From the NCBI GenBank assembly GCA_021292165.1, contig CM037877.1:164692242-164756241 (forward strand): DNA of 64,000 nucleotides, read 5' to 3'. The notes under the pieces are model-generated. The model saw nothing but the letters and a program-made list of their open reading frames with translations. It did no database searches and was not told where the DNA came from. Positions within the stretch are counted from its first letter, which is position 1. Every line of letters starts with the position of its first letter. The DNA comes from Shinisaurus crocodilurus (taxonomy: Eukaryota; Chordata; Lepidosauria; Squamata; Shinisauridae). The position numbers were made by a program, and so were the translations under genes. Positions 43,331-54,590 of this stretch are shown here, one piece after another.

Positions 43331-44194
43331 ATATTTTTACAGTGCATTATAGTACCATGGCCATGCAACCTCTGTTCAGGAAGGGCTGCGGCTGGCACAC
43401 CAGCATGCCCAGGTGTTTCATGCCTCGGAAGCCACTCCAGCCTCCAGAGACAAGGCTGGGTCTAACAGCATCCCCAGAACCACATGCACGAAGCAGCTCT
43501 TGGGAATGAACCCTCCCTCCTTTCCCATCACCACATCACAACTGCATCAATTCTGCTTCCTTCTAAGGAATTCAGAAGTCTCTGTGCTTTCAGAGCAACC
43601 AAACAAATTGCAGTCAGTTTATCTGCATGGAATATTATTATGAAATTATGACCAGATGTCTCTTGCCAGAATTTCCATGCAAGCAAAAGAAAATCCTTTA
43701 TATACTACTGTATCATGAGCATCAAATGAGTTTGGCATGTTCTGTGTCCCAAGGGCTTGTCCCATGAAATAAATGGTTCATTCCCAAAGGTCTTTGGTAG
43801 TCCAAATACTGATTTAGGTATTCCCTTAATCACAACAAAGCTAAAAAGAATGAATGAATGAACGAACGAAAGTGCTCCTAAGAGGCTGTGCATCTTGGCC
43901 AAAGTCCATCTCTAAAAGCCTTATGGATTCTAGTGAGTAAATGAATAATTCTATATTTACCTGTCCTTCCTAGTTTTGACTTTCTGGAAGTATCTATCAT
44001 AGTTTGAGTCTTCAAATTCTCAGTCTTTCAGTGGTTAAAGAGAGTGGGTGCATTCCAGTGAAAACTGGGTGTTCGCATTAAAATCATTTGAGCTAAAGTG
44101 CTCAGTCAGCCATGCTTTCACTGAACTAGCCTTAATGCTTCTTATAAAGGACTATAGCTGAAATGTCATGTGTTTTTTTCCTCTAGCTTATTTA
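43331..44194. other. Non-coding, no feature recognised
   Basis: A short GAAT/GAAC run lies at 43851-43869. Otherwise unremarkable AT-rich sequence. Confidence 0.5.
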
Positions 44195-44341
44195 GGGCTC
44201 AATCCTATGCATGTTTAGACAGAAAAAGCTGGGGCATGCTGCTATTCATGGCTAGCAGCATGTCCCAGCTAGCCATGAATATTGGGGAAAACTGGGAGTA
44301 GTAGGACTTCTTTCTGTCTAAACATGTGTAGGATTGTGCCC
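44195..44341. mobile_element. Palindromic Harbinger-like MITE, 147 bp, TTA duplication
   Basis: Left arm GGGCTCAATCCTATGCATGT with TTAGACAGAAA; right arm TTTCTGTCTAAACATGTGTA with GGATTGTGCCC. Flanked by TTA at 44192-44194 and 44342-44344. The centre holds a second inverted pair, ATTCATGGCTAGCAGCATG and CAGCTAGCCATGAAT. Same family as 48525-48646. Confidence 0.85.
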
Positions 44342-44539
44342 TTAATGTGCAACAATACTCCCATCTTATGTCCTAGGCTCAGATTGGCTACGATCATTTT
44401 AAAAACTCCTACCACTTTTTTTACAGTGATCCTCTTCATAGTCATGCACAACCTCCACTTTCTCTTCTTTTCCTAAATTTCTCTAAGTATATCCCTCTTA
44501 TAGAAACATTTTTTTTAAACAACCACCACATGTCACAGG

Positions 44540-45030
44540 CACTGCATTGGTTGCCAGTGAACATCTGATCATAATCAAGAATGCTGGGTCATGCCTTTTG
44601 AAGCCCGAAACATTTCCCATGATTTCTAGCACCTACGAAGCATCCATAAATGCCAAGAGGCCAACTGCAAATTAATAAACGGGTTGATGTGGTGGTGAGG
44701 CAAAACGATCCAATTTGGATCACGCTTGATGTCTGCAAGAATCTACGCCAGTCCTAAAAGGATTCAGAGTTGGGGCCCAGACCTCCTATGTGCACACTTC
44801 CTTTCAGACTTGGCACATTCACTAAAGAATACTTTCTTAAAAGTCTCCTGGAGCAGCTCAAATGCCCAGGGGGGCAAAAGAAAAATATGGCGGCTCATGT
44901 GAAATGGTGGCAAAGCCGTGATCATTGTTTTAAATTATTTTATTGTTTGAAATTGTTATACACCACCTTGATGACTTTTTAGCAAATAAGGCAGCATATC
45001 AATTAAATATTGCATAAACGATGATGATGA
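44540..45030 (+). mobile_element. L2-like LINE, degraded 3' part
   Basis: GCATTGGTTGCCAGTGAACA encodes the ALHWLPV motif of L2 reverse transcriptase ends. CTCACTAAAG-type C-terminal sequence follows at about 44820-44860. The 3' UTR has TTTTATTGTTTGAAATTGTT, ATACACCACCTTGATGAC and a GATGATGATGA tail near 45018-45030. Confidence 0.6.
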
Positions 45031-45574
45031 TTAACATTTTGTGGTTTTCTTAAATTTTAACAGGATTATTTGAGGGTGCAAGTCTAGGAGGTCACTCAAA
45101 CTATTGGCAGGCCCTGGAATCTCCACAACACAGATTATTTTTAGAGCATGGTGTTGACAAGTAAGAGTGGTCTATGCTAGGTTGCTGAGCTTAAAAGCAG
45201 CAAGCAACAAACCCAGCAAGAGTATTAGCTTATGGCTCTGTATGCTTAGCTATTTAATTTCTCTGCATCAAAAACTACCATCAACACCATGTCACTGTGA
45301 TTTCTCGCACATTTTATTTTCTGTGACTTATATCTCACTGCCAGCCCCATCTTGCTATTCCACTGCCATTGATAACACTAAACACTGAAAGAGCAAAATA
45401 CACTGAATATTATAGTATTATTGTTATTACTATTATTACTATTTCTACTTTTACATAATGTGGAGGAGAAGATGGACTCTTTCTATGCAGACATCCTGAC
45501 TACAACATCCTGTCAGCCTTTTATCTCCCCCCTAATCCCCCTTCCCGCCAACCTGCTTTTTTAAAATTTTTTTA
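45031..45574. other. Non-coding, no feature recognised
   Basis: Includes imperfect ATT/ACT triplet runs at 45410-45445. Nothing nameable. Confidence 0.45.
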
Positions 45575-45670
45575 ATTGTAACTTCTTCCCTGATGAAGAG
45601 ATTTGGAGATCTTGAAAGCCTGCACATTTTTTGTGGTCTTTCAGTGTTGGCCTAATAAAGGTATTACACT
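45575..45670 (+). repeat. Interspersed repeat end fragment
   Basis: CCTGATGAAGAGATTTGGAG, CTTGAAAGCCTGCACATTTT and GGCCTAATAAAGGTATTACA match the end of a repeat common in reptiles ('cctgatgaag...gaaagcttgc...aataaaggtat'). Class not certain. Confidence 0.5.
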
Positions 45671-46677
45671 ATATGGATTTTGGATTTTTTTCCCCCCTTA
45701 GGGCCAACATGGATGCCTTTGACTTTATATGATTTACAGTATTGAAAGGAAATGTACAGGATTGAAAGAAATTAAGCATCATCTGATGAGTGATAAGGTC
45801 ACATATAATGTAAGTGTAGACAACTGAAGTCTGGTATTTGGACACATGGTGCAGAAATCTACCTCTGTGTGACCAGTGAATCGGTTTATTTAGAGTGCAG
45901 AAGTATAGCAAGCAACCTATTTGGTTTTAAGAAAAAATATAGCTATCATAGCCAGCTATCAAATGTAATAATAAAGGATCTCAACATGCATTTATATTAC
46001 TCCTTAAGCATAATATGTCATTTCCCCCCATCTATGTGCACCTTCAGGATGGATTTTGTGGGATATATTGAAAATTCCCAAACAACATTTCAGAAACATT
46101 CTGGCATTCAAAGGACCTTCTGTTTATTTCCCCTTTGCGCCATATGTGCACTGTGGCTGAGGAAAGAATAGTAGCCCTTGACTGAATATTCGTTCGTACT
46201 AAGGACTAAATGAATTTTTCAGTAATTAATTTGGTTCCCAAACACCTGGCTTCCAATTTTGTATGTAATTGGCACTGTGGTAGTCTGCTTACCTATTGAT
46301 AATTTCTTGGTATAAGCAAGTATTTCAATTCTAGCGCGTTTCTACTTAATAATCAATAGTCCTGTTGTTTAATGAAGAAATAGCCTTCCATCATGGCCTT
46401 TGTGCATTGTTAAAATGACATTGATCCTCGTCATTATCATATGTCCTTGCTGTAAGGACATGAATATCCGTCATACAGTAAAGGATCTGTTTAGGGCCCA
46501 TGCAGATTTTTCAAACGAGTACTATATTCCATACTGAAAGTATCCTGGGGACAATTCAATAGGGGGGAAAATGTTTCTTGTTCAAATATTGGTACAGGTG
46601 GTATCAAAAGAAGAGCAGGCTTGGGCAATACTTCCACACACTCTCATCCACAGCCCAATGCATGGAGGGCAGTGAGC
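45671..46677. other. Non-coding, no feature recognised
   Basis: AT-rich, repeat-poor. The 100-codon plus-strand frame at 45869-46171 has no recognisable domain and no coding context. Confidence 0.45.
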
Positions 46678-46685
46678 ATGTCGAG

Positions 46686-47039
46686 CAGGGGTGGTGAACC
46701 TCCTTCAGCCCGAGGGCCAAATTCAGTTTTGAAGATGCTCTCGGGGGCCGGATTCCAGTGGTGGGTGGGGCAGAAGGCAAAGTGGGGCAGGACCAAAATA
46801 CCAAAAAATACCACCATATTTTAGCGTAAAGCTCTTACTGCCAGTAACAAAGCATTAGAAAAGGCATCTCAACCTTTTGGAATGGGAAAAAAAACTAAAA
46901 CTACCAAATGATCGGAAGGAAAGAGGGTGGAAGAAAGGGGGTGGGGCCAGGGAAACAGGGTGGGGGCCATCTGGAGAGGTCCGGATTGGGACCCCAGGTG
47001 GGCTGGATTTGGCCTGCAGGCCTGAGCTTCTGCACCCTG
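46686..47039. mobile_element. hAT non-autonomous element, 354 bp
   Basis: Starts CAGGGGTGGTGAACCTCCTT and ends TGAGCTTCTGCACCCTG. Flanks ATGTCGAG (46678-46685) and ATATAGAG (47040-47047) match at 6 of 8. GC-rich outer parts with GGGGCCGGATTCCAGTGGTG and GGTGGGCTGGATTTGGCCTG, and an AT-richer middle. Confidence 0.78.
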
Positions 47040-47417
47040 ATATAGAGCTCCTCCCTGGCACCTGGCACAATGCCACCACCTGGCGCTGTCCCACTGTCCC
47101 CTGCCTGTTCATGCAGGAATGGATCATTGGATTTCCATTTATCTACATGCAAGTCACGTAGATTATATGCCCGAGTCTCCTGATCATTTGATCCACATGA
47201 GTTGTACGTACATAGGTAGGAAATTGGTCAGTCCACCCCTGTGTGTACTGCTGGGAACAGCAGGTTGGTGGACGGAGGCAAATCTTCCCTCCACCCTTTG
47301 GGCCAGTTAAGAGGACTAATATTATGTGAACTGGCCCAAAGGAAGTATTTCCCTACAGACCTACATTTGATGGTACTGGGGCATTTCCCCCCTTGTCGTA
47401 TTCTACAGTAATTAGTT

Positions 47418-47504
47418 AAGAACATAAGAAGAGCCCTACTGAATCAGGCCAAAAGTCCATCCTGCTTTCCACAACAGTCAACCAGGTGCCCACAAGCCCA
47501 CAGT
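47418..47504 (-). repeat. Interspersed repeat fragment (family of 26055)
   Basis: AAGAACATAAGAAGAGCCCT, ACTGAATCAGGCCAAAAGTC and CAACCAGGTGCCCACAAGCC are the familiar start of this repeat. It leads directly into the minisatellite. Strand is provisional, as for 26055. Confidence 0.6.
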
Positions 47505-47514
47505 TGTGATGCTC

Positions 47515-47876
47515 CATATGCTACCATCACTGTATTCCTGCCTTACCATCACTGTATTCATCACCCAGTCCCTACCTTCACTGTATTCATCACCCGGTCC
47601 CTACCATCACTGTATTAATGTCCTACCATCACTGATACCTTACCATCACTGTATTCACTGTGTTCATCACCCGTTCCCTACCATCACTGTATTCCTGCTC
47701 TACCATCACTGTATTCACTACCATCACTGATGCCCTACATTCACTGTATTCATCACCTGGTCCCTACCATCAATGTATTCACTGTATTCATCACCCAGTC
47801 CCTACCATCACTGTATTCGTGCCCTACCACCACTGTATTCACTGTATTCATCACCCGATCCCTACCATTACTGGCT
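47515..47876. repeat. Minisatellite, about 29-bp unit
   Basis: Units contain TACCATCACTGTATTCATCA plus CCCAGTCCC or shortened versions. About 14 units of TACCATCACTGTATTC or near variants, with some units shortened to 16-20 bp. The plus-strand frames rich in HHC/ITVF are products of the array. Confidence 0.92.
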
Positions 47877-47990
47877 AGCCATTCCCATTGTGGATCCAGG
47901 CTGTTGATTTCAGCAAAGAGGGCTAATTCATGTCACTCCTAAATTGTGCAATGCTAAATTGTGGTCTCCATGCTCTCTCTGCTTTTAGAC

Positions 47991-48112
47991 CAGGGCTCCC
48001 CAGATGTTGCTGGATGACAGCTCCCAGAATCCCTTGCCATTAGCCATGCTGGCTGGGTATGCTGGGAGCTGTAGACCAGCAACATCTGGGGACCCAAGGT
48101 TGGAGAGCCCTG
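47991..48112. mobile_element. Palindromic hAT-type MITE, 122 bp, perfect 8-bp duplication
   Basis: Starts CAGGGCTCCCCAGATGTTGC and ends CCAAGGTTGGAGAGCCCTG. Flanks TTTTAGAC (47983-47990) and TTTTAGAC (48113-48120) are identical. The arms GCTGGATGACAGCTCCCAG and CTGGGAGCTGTAGACCAGC form most of the element. It sits inside an L2-like 3' region that continues after it. Confidence 0.93.
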
Positions 48113-48120
48113 TTTTAGAC

Positions 48121-48331
48121 AACGTGCCAAGAGACATCTCTTTAGCTTGGCCTTTTAACTTGTTTCATTAGTTGTATGGTTATTCTTGTTTTTAATGATG
48201 GCTTCCTGTTTTTAAAAAAAATATTTTTACAATATTGTTTTTATGGTTTTGTGTTTTTTGATGGTCGTATAACACCTTGCTGGCTCTGGCAGAAAGGTGG
48301 AATAAAAATAATAAAAAATTAATTAAATAAT
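48121..48331 (+). repeat. L2-clade LINE 3' tail
   Basis: CAAGAGACATCTCTTTAGCT (C-terminal relic), AACACCTTGCTGGCTCTGGC, AGAAAGGTGGAATAAAAATA and an A-rich end. The part before the hAT (from about 47950) is the likely continuation. Confidence 0.6.
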
Positions 48332-48524
48332 ACTAAATCAGCAACAGTGCACTTGCACGGTGGTGACTGTAGCGCCCCCTGTCTCCACCACCTCCTCCTG
48401 ACAGTTATGCATAAGGGCAGGATTTCATCTCCCCACAATTGTTTTTCAGCTGCAGCCAGTTGTTCCCATCCCACCAGCCAGCTGCCTTACATGTACACCA
48501 CAGAACCTAGCATTAACTTTTTAA
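48332..48524. other. Non-coding spacer
   Basis: No feature recognised. Confidence 0.45.
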
Positions 48525-48646
48525 GGGTGAAATAAATCCTATGCATGCTTAGACAGAAAAAATCCTACTACTCTCAACATTTCCCAGTCAGTGATGCTGG
48601 GAACTGTAGGACTTCTTTCTTTCTGAACATGCATAGGATCACACCC
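48525..48646. mobile_element. Palindromic Harbinger-like MITE, about 122 bp
   Basis: Left AATCCTATGCATGCTTAGAC then AGAAAAAATCC; right ACTTCTTTCTTTCTGAACAT then GCATAGGATCACACCC. TAA precedes the left end (48522-48524), but TGT follows the right end. Same family as 44195-44341, with a shorter centre. Confidence 0.75.
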
Positions 48647-49811
48647 TGTTCAGAGTCTTTGCATCCTGGTAGCAACACACGATGTTCTGTATAAGGAGAA
48701 GGGATGTTGAAAACCCCACCATGTATCTTCTAGCCTCTGTTCCATTCATAGTTGATATATCAATGTAATTTGGTCCTTTTTAGATGGAAGCATAACATTT
48801 ACTCTACTGATTTGATGGGCACAAATTCTAAAGCTTTTGTTGAAAGCATGTCTTTAAAAAAGGCACATGCTGGAAATTGCTTGAATCATGCAATTGCTTA
48901 ATGAAACAGATTTAACCATGTAATATCTGCTATCTTCCATCTATAATCTGGAAAATCACTGCAGCCCAGGGACACCTTGTGGTCTCTGAACCCACCCACC
49001 CCTTTCCCAGTTAGCAAGGGCTTCCCCAGTTATTGAACTCCCCCTAATTGCATGCCTTAACCCCTTTCGGGAGACTTATATGGCATACCCATTTGGGATG
49101 GCTTTTGGAGCTCAGGGTTAATGAAAGAAAGGGTAGGAAAATGTCAGTGAGCTGGATCGAGATTTAAGTATGTGCCATTGGGCTGGGGGAAGTGGATTTT
49201 CCGGCCCCTTCCTCCCCATGGTACCCCCTCCAGCTCCCTAAAAGTGCTACACAGAAGGTCAGGGGACCTTGCTGAATGGGCTGAGCTCTAGGGTGGGGAA
49301 TCCCAGAAAATCAGGTGGAGGGACCTTCTGTGCGTGGGAACCCTTCTGTCAACAGAAGGCAGATCCTGGATCCAACCCAGTGAATCTGCTTCTTTTAAAA
49401 AGATCTTTTGTTGTGAGAGCTGCCTTTCCCCCCTTGCTCTGAGCCTTATAATCAGGGTGGGCTCTCATTCCAAATGAATGACAGCACAATTTCTGTACAT
49501 GTCTACTCAGAAACAAGTCCCACTGATATCAAGAGGGCTTCTTCCCTGGTAAGTGGGTACAAGGTTGCAGTTTCAATGTGCAGAATGGGATGCTGAGATG
49601 GCATCGCTTGCATGCTTTGAATGGAATAGGAAGCTTTGTGTGTGGATCAAGGCAGAACAGGAGCACTGAATTAGAACAAAGGTACTCAAGTAGTTTGTAG
49701 AATTCAGGTGGGGTTTTTTTTGTGTGTTTTTTTTAAAGTGACATATTGATAGGGTAGCCATGTGCCCTTCTTTACAGAGCACAGTTCTACATGTGAAGGT
49801 ATCTTCTATTT
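48647..49811. other. Non-coding; possible MITE at about 49150-49380
   Basis: GAGCTGGATCGAGATTTAAG near 49150 and AGATCCTGGATCCAACCCAG near 49361 are loosely inverted, resembling the termini of the element at 19845. Between them are inverted GCTACACAGAAGGTC and GGACCTTCTGTGCG. CATGTCTACTCAGAAACAAG (49498) is a short-MITE relic. No gene. Confidence 0.45.
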
Positions 49812-49931
49812 CAGGATGGGCTACTTATTGCCCTTGGCCTACAGCTCATATAATATTTCACCATTTGGCTGTGCTGGCTGATGGGAGTTGTAGGCCAAAA
49901 TGTCTGGAGGGCTACATGTTACCCATTCCTG
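49812..49931. mobile_element. hAT-type MITE, 120 bp, 8-bp target duplication
   Basis: Starts CAGGATGGGCTACTTATTGC and ends GCTACATGTTACCCATTCCTG (inverted over the outer 15 or so bases). Flanks TTCTATTT (49804-49811) and TTCCATTT (49932-49939) match at 7 of 8. The core GCTGGCTGATGGGAGTTGTA is shared with the 13125 element. Confidence 0.85.
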
Positions 49932-50029
49932 TTCCATTTCGATGGCTGTCCAGTTTAATGATAAGGAGCTATAAGAAGGGGAGTGGGGGGCAAGGGGAGT
50001 CCTGAAGCTGCCCCTCAACAGTGAGATGG

Positions 50030-50345
50030 GGGGGGCACTTGTGAATCACCAAAAGAGAAGACAAAGGAGGATACCCATTGGCATAACATTTGCAAATGCA
50101 AATTGATATGTCTAGACACAAATTTCAAAATAATTATGATAATTCATATAGAAATACAGAATATCTTACCATAGTGTGGAGGACTGTGACCAGCCAGGTG
50201 ACCTGTTGGTGGGCAACGTCAAGGCCCAGCTCTTCCTTCTAATGGTGCTTTATCTTTATTCCAGACTTGGACTGGCCAGCCTTTCAAAACAGAGGACAGT
50301 CCTCTGGCAGCCCTTCAAAGAGAGGACTGTCCTCTATTAAAAAAA
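50030..50345 (+). repeat. Unnamed interspersed family, copy 3
   Basis: Most complete plus-strand copy: GGGCACTTGTGAATCACCAA, AAGACAAAGGAGGATACCCA, TGCAAATTGATATGTCTAGA, TCTTACCATAGTGTGGAGGA, GACTTGGACTGGCCAGCCTT and AGAGGACTGTCCTC at the end. Confidence 0.72.
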
Positions 50346-50364
50346 AAAAGAAAAGACACACGGC

Positions 50365-50461
50365 CACCCCATTTAATTCTAACTTTGCATCTATACATAT
50401 AAATTAGCATGCACAGATCTCTGCGGTCTTTTTTTGGTGCTGCATAAGTGGCCGCCCTACT
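50365..50461 (-). repeat. Unnamed interspersed family, copy 4 (partial)
   Basis: CTTTGCATCTATACATATAA, ATTAGCATGCACAGATC, TTTTTTTGGTGCTGCATAAG and TGGCCGCCCTA are the complement of the family's left end. It faces copy 3 across about 20 bp, giving an inverted pair. Confidence 0.65.
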
Positions 50462-52079
50462 TATTGATGGGGAAAGAATGAGTAAACTTGTGTCAACTAG
50501 AGATTCCAAAACCACTGAAGGCTGAAGACACAATGTTTAAGAATGTTGTTTTGAGTCCCTTCATAACTATTTAAAGGCAAACGAAAAGGGAAGGGTGACA
50601 GCAACACTGGTAGAGGTTTGTCACTTCTGTGGCCTCAGTCTGTAAAACAAACACATCTGTTGAAAGAATGTTCGGAAAACAAAAGACCTTGTCTCAGGGC
50701 AAGAGTGATATCCTGAAGTGATTCCAAGATACAGGCCTTGTCTCTTCATGTTTCAATATCACAAAGAAGATAATTGTGTGATTTTCACTTTGGGCACTAA
50801 TAAGGCCTGTCCACATGACCAATATTATGAGACCATGTTTTTTAAATAAATAAATCTCAAGGCAACTGGGGAGGAGAGATCACAGCTCTATGAAAACCTG
50901 GTTCCCAGGAGTAAATATTTTTACAAATATATTATTTACTCTACAGAAAGCTCGTTTTTTCCCTGAGAACATAGATCAATGTGCTCACTACAGGAGCACT
51001 ATGACCACTGCAGGCCCAACTGTCAGTCCTTCGGTACTTCCTGTCAGTCTGACTAAACTCTGTCATCCTTCAACCCAGTTTAAATTAACAGGTAATTTGT
51101 AAATGTCACTTCAGGTTAGGCCGCTCATTTTGTTTCTACTCTACCAATGCAAAGTCGAGGACTAATTTTTCTTGTCTTCTTTTAATAGGATTTTCATTTA
51201 TAAATAGAATTATGTTCTGAAAATAAATTACAGTAAGTGATGCACGGAACTGGGAGCAACAGCACTTTCATAGAATTTCAAGCACCTACATCAGAAGAGA
51301 TTAATAAAAACACTTCAAAGGCTAAATTCTATTTAAGCAGAAGACAGCTTTTGGTTAATATTTAATCTGAGTAACGGCAATTTCAGTTGAAAATATAATT
51401 TTTTAATATCTAAATTAATTTGCAAAACAAAGCCATTAATTTAGCCTGAGAGCTTTCACAGTGTAAAAGTTTCGGCAATTTATTGGGGTGAAGCGATGTG
51501 GGGTTAAAATGTAAAACTTTATACCAAAACTCCTTGTTTTAACAAACAACTTACTTTCATTCTGATGGCCCCTGTGTGGTATTTGATCAACTGCAGTGCT
51601 TCAGGTCTATACTTTTATGTTACGCATTTCTATATTACATTAGACAAGGGAAAAGCCTTATTTCTTTTTAGTAGAAGCTCTGTCATATGGGTATTTCACT
51701 TTAAGTTCTCTGTTAATGAATGTGCATAAGACATGCCATCAATATGTTTTCTGTAATTTTTTAAAACAGAAAATGACTTCTTTTTATTTCTCAAGTGCTC
51801 TTCTTGCCCATTTTTCTCAAGCAATACTTACTCCTGGCCTTGCTGCTGTCTTTGAGATTCGTCCTCTGGAAAACGTCATGGCTGTATCATGTCAGCAATT
51901 TTGTTTACTATTTATTTATAATTTACCCCATTCAGAAATATCATTTGGAGGGTCAAGCAAGGTGTGATGTTGGGAGGGCCATGATTGGATCTTCCATGTT
52001 TTGTTTTGTTCTTAAAGTGTAAATACAGAGGGAAGAAGAGATGAGAAAAGGTGGGGAAGAGATGCAATTTGGATCAGAG
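50462..52079. other. Repeat-poor stretch; candidate conserved non-coding DNA
   Basis: About 1.6 kb with no visible transposon after 50530. It has runs with homeodomain-type cores, for example around 51345-51445. Short frames at 51716-52022 have no known content. Confidence 0.4.
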
Positions 52080-52330
52080 TTATGTGAAGTCAGAGGTGAA
52101 TCTTTTCCCCTGCACAGTTTCCCCTAAATACCGTACCCCTGCAGTTGCTATTTTCCCTATGGGTGCAGTCACAGAAAAGGCCCTGTCCCATGTCCCCACC
52201 AACCTAATGTCTCTAGGTGGTGGGACATATAACTGAAGATTGTAAATCTGAATGTGAACTGCAGGAAGGTTTTCAGTAAGTTGAGCCAGATCCATTGTGA
52301 GATTAAGCATTCTAGAAAACCTTCTTCTTT
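52080..52330 (-). repeat. L2-like LINE fragment
   Basis: The minus-strand frame gives PRDIRLVGTWDRAFSVTAP, counterpart of AARLVGTRKRAFSVAAP in the 31-kb L2. The remainder of the C-terminus is replaced by unrelated codons, so the copy is rearranged or frameshifted. Confidence 0.65.
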
Positions 52331-54590
52331 TAAAAATCAACTATGGTCAGTTTAATGTAGAGCAGGAGGACAGGAGCTTTCAGAAATGTGCCTGGGTTGG
52401 AGTGATGCTCAGGAAGTGATATTTGATGTGAGAATAGGGGTCTTACAAATATACAGGAGAGTCCTTGTTTCTGTCTATGAAATGTTGAAGAGGATGCAGA
52501 TCAGAATTGATCCAGGCATTGTGGTTGGCCCAGATTATTTCCCAATAAAATCTGCCCATCTCTAGTTCATATTTAGGCAGCTTAAGGAAATAGCATTTCC
52601 TACATTACAGAATATGCTGCCTTTGCATAGGAATTCAAGCTTTTCACATTCCAATGCAATTGGCCTTGATCTGGACTACTGTGCCAATTGGAATGTAGAG
52701 GCCTATCAGATTTTGTACTTCCTTGAATGTTCCAACACAGTTTTCAGCTCAAAAACACAATCATATTTTTTTTAAAGCGTATATTTATATATTTAAAATT
52801 ACAGATGAATGTAGAAACAGAATGTAGAAACAGAATGGACTCATGAGTGAACAGATGCAGAAGTGACCAGGAATAGTCTGGTTCTCTGATCCCTACATAG
52901 AGGGCTCTGTTACATATGTGCAAAATAGAATCAAAGCAATCAGTCAGTATGAGAAGGAAAAACTGCCTCGGATAAAGTGGAAGAAATTCTGGCCATGGAT
53001 GGAGGAATCTACACCACCAATTACGTGAGAGACTGATGGACACTGAAAGACCTCAAACGTAGATTAGGAATTATGTCAGTGTATTAGTTTCAGTTAGTGT
53101 AGATCTGTAACTGTATTAGTTAGAAAATCTTGAAATTTGGGTGGTGAATTCGTAATATGTTTTCACGGCAGATTGTAAAGAATATTGTTTTTAGTAGTAT
53201 GATTTATTTACAATAAAAATCTATTCCCAAAAACCTATTCCTACATTTGCAGAACCAATAATTAAGGCCAGACCATTTTACAACTTCGATGCATGATTTG
53301 CAGGTGTGATTTATCCCTGTCAAGTAAGACAATAGGTTTCCATTCATGGATCTGATCACAATCACTCTCACACACATGCCATTTGTTGAATGGACACTGA
53401 TGTGCATTTTCCCATTATTTGTTTATGGGGTTTTTTTTAAGAAGAAAAATGTTAAAGCTATGCTGAGCATGCAGGACAGTGTTGCCAGCTGTATACATGA
53501 AAATGAACAGTTTGTACTATTGGTTACATCTGTTAAGTGGATAGCAGAGTCCATAGCCCATGGCAAGTGATGTCCCCCACCCCCAGCCCGGCACCCCAGG
53601 CAGTCACATTGGTTGACTGCCCCAAAATCCAGCCCTGTCTATTGCAGGTGGTCCAATAAGTTAACCTTTATCACCTGGGCCACCATAACTGGGGGGGGGG
53701 GGAGGAGTCAGCCTCATTCATCTCTTTATACTGACACTGACCATCAAAGCAATATAACATCCACAGCATAAATATTAAACACTTGAATCATGAAAGGCGT
53801 TCTTAATTCTGATTGTCACACACCGACATTAAAGTACTGAAAGTCTGAAACTGAAACATTCGCTTGAGGTTCTCTCAATGTGGATTAATTATGATTAGCC
53901 ATGACGGCTGCATGGGCAGTCACAGTGTCATTTACTTCCCTGTGCTTTGGTGGATTTTAGCAGTGGCTGCAAACATCAGTCCAATTTCCCACAGAACTTA
54001 CCGTTGTGAGGTTTCCCAGACTGATCTGTTGCGCTGTGTTGCCTTTTCCCACCATACACTTCACAAAAAGAGCTGATTGTGCCACGGGAGACAATTCATA
54101 TCCCCACAGTGTGGTGTGGGGCTCAAAATGATGCCCACTCTGATATGGCTCAAAATGGCAGTCTTTGATTTGGGAAAACCGAGGAAATGGCCCTCGGTGG
54201 TAGACCAACATCCAGCATTTCTCAAAGGTTAAACTAATGCTTACTTCTAGTAAAATGGTGGCGGGGGCGGGGGAAGAGAGGGGAGAGCTAATAATTGGAA
54301 CTGCTGACAAAAGGAATTCATGGTGAAATAAATGCCTGTCTGCCTGTCTTAGGCCGTCAAAATTAAAGCCAGGAAGTAGAAATTTATTACTACCTGTCCT
54401 GGAGACAAATATGTAAGATGAATGTGCACTGTACCATTCAGGATGACATCCAGGGGAGCTTTATTGTCTGTCACCAGAGTTATTGCAAAAGGAGGAACTG
54501 AGGCAGCAGCTGCCCTCTTTCCCTCCTAGTAATTTAGAGATTGTTTAAGCAACTTGCATTGTCGACGTCCAGGAGTTCTACTATTGAGCA
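52331..54590. other. Non-coding, no feature recognised
   Basis: AT-rich with a G homopolymer at 53691-53702 and a C-rich patch at 53574-53620. AATGTAGAAACAG is directly duplicated at 52808-52833. No gene supported. Confidence 0.5.

Noticed and set aside
45869..46171. 100-codon plus-strand frame in repeat-poor DNA
   Set aside because: No motif, signal peptide or codon bias that I can support; consistent with chance in AT-rich sequence.
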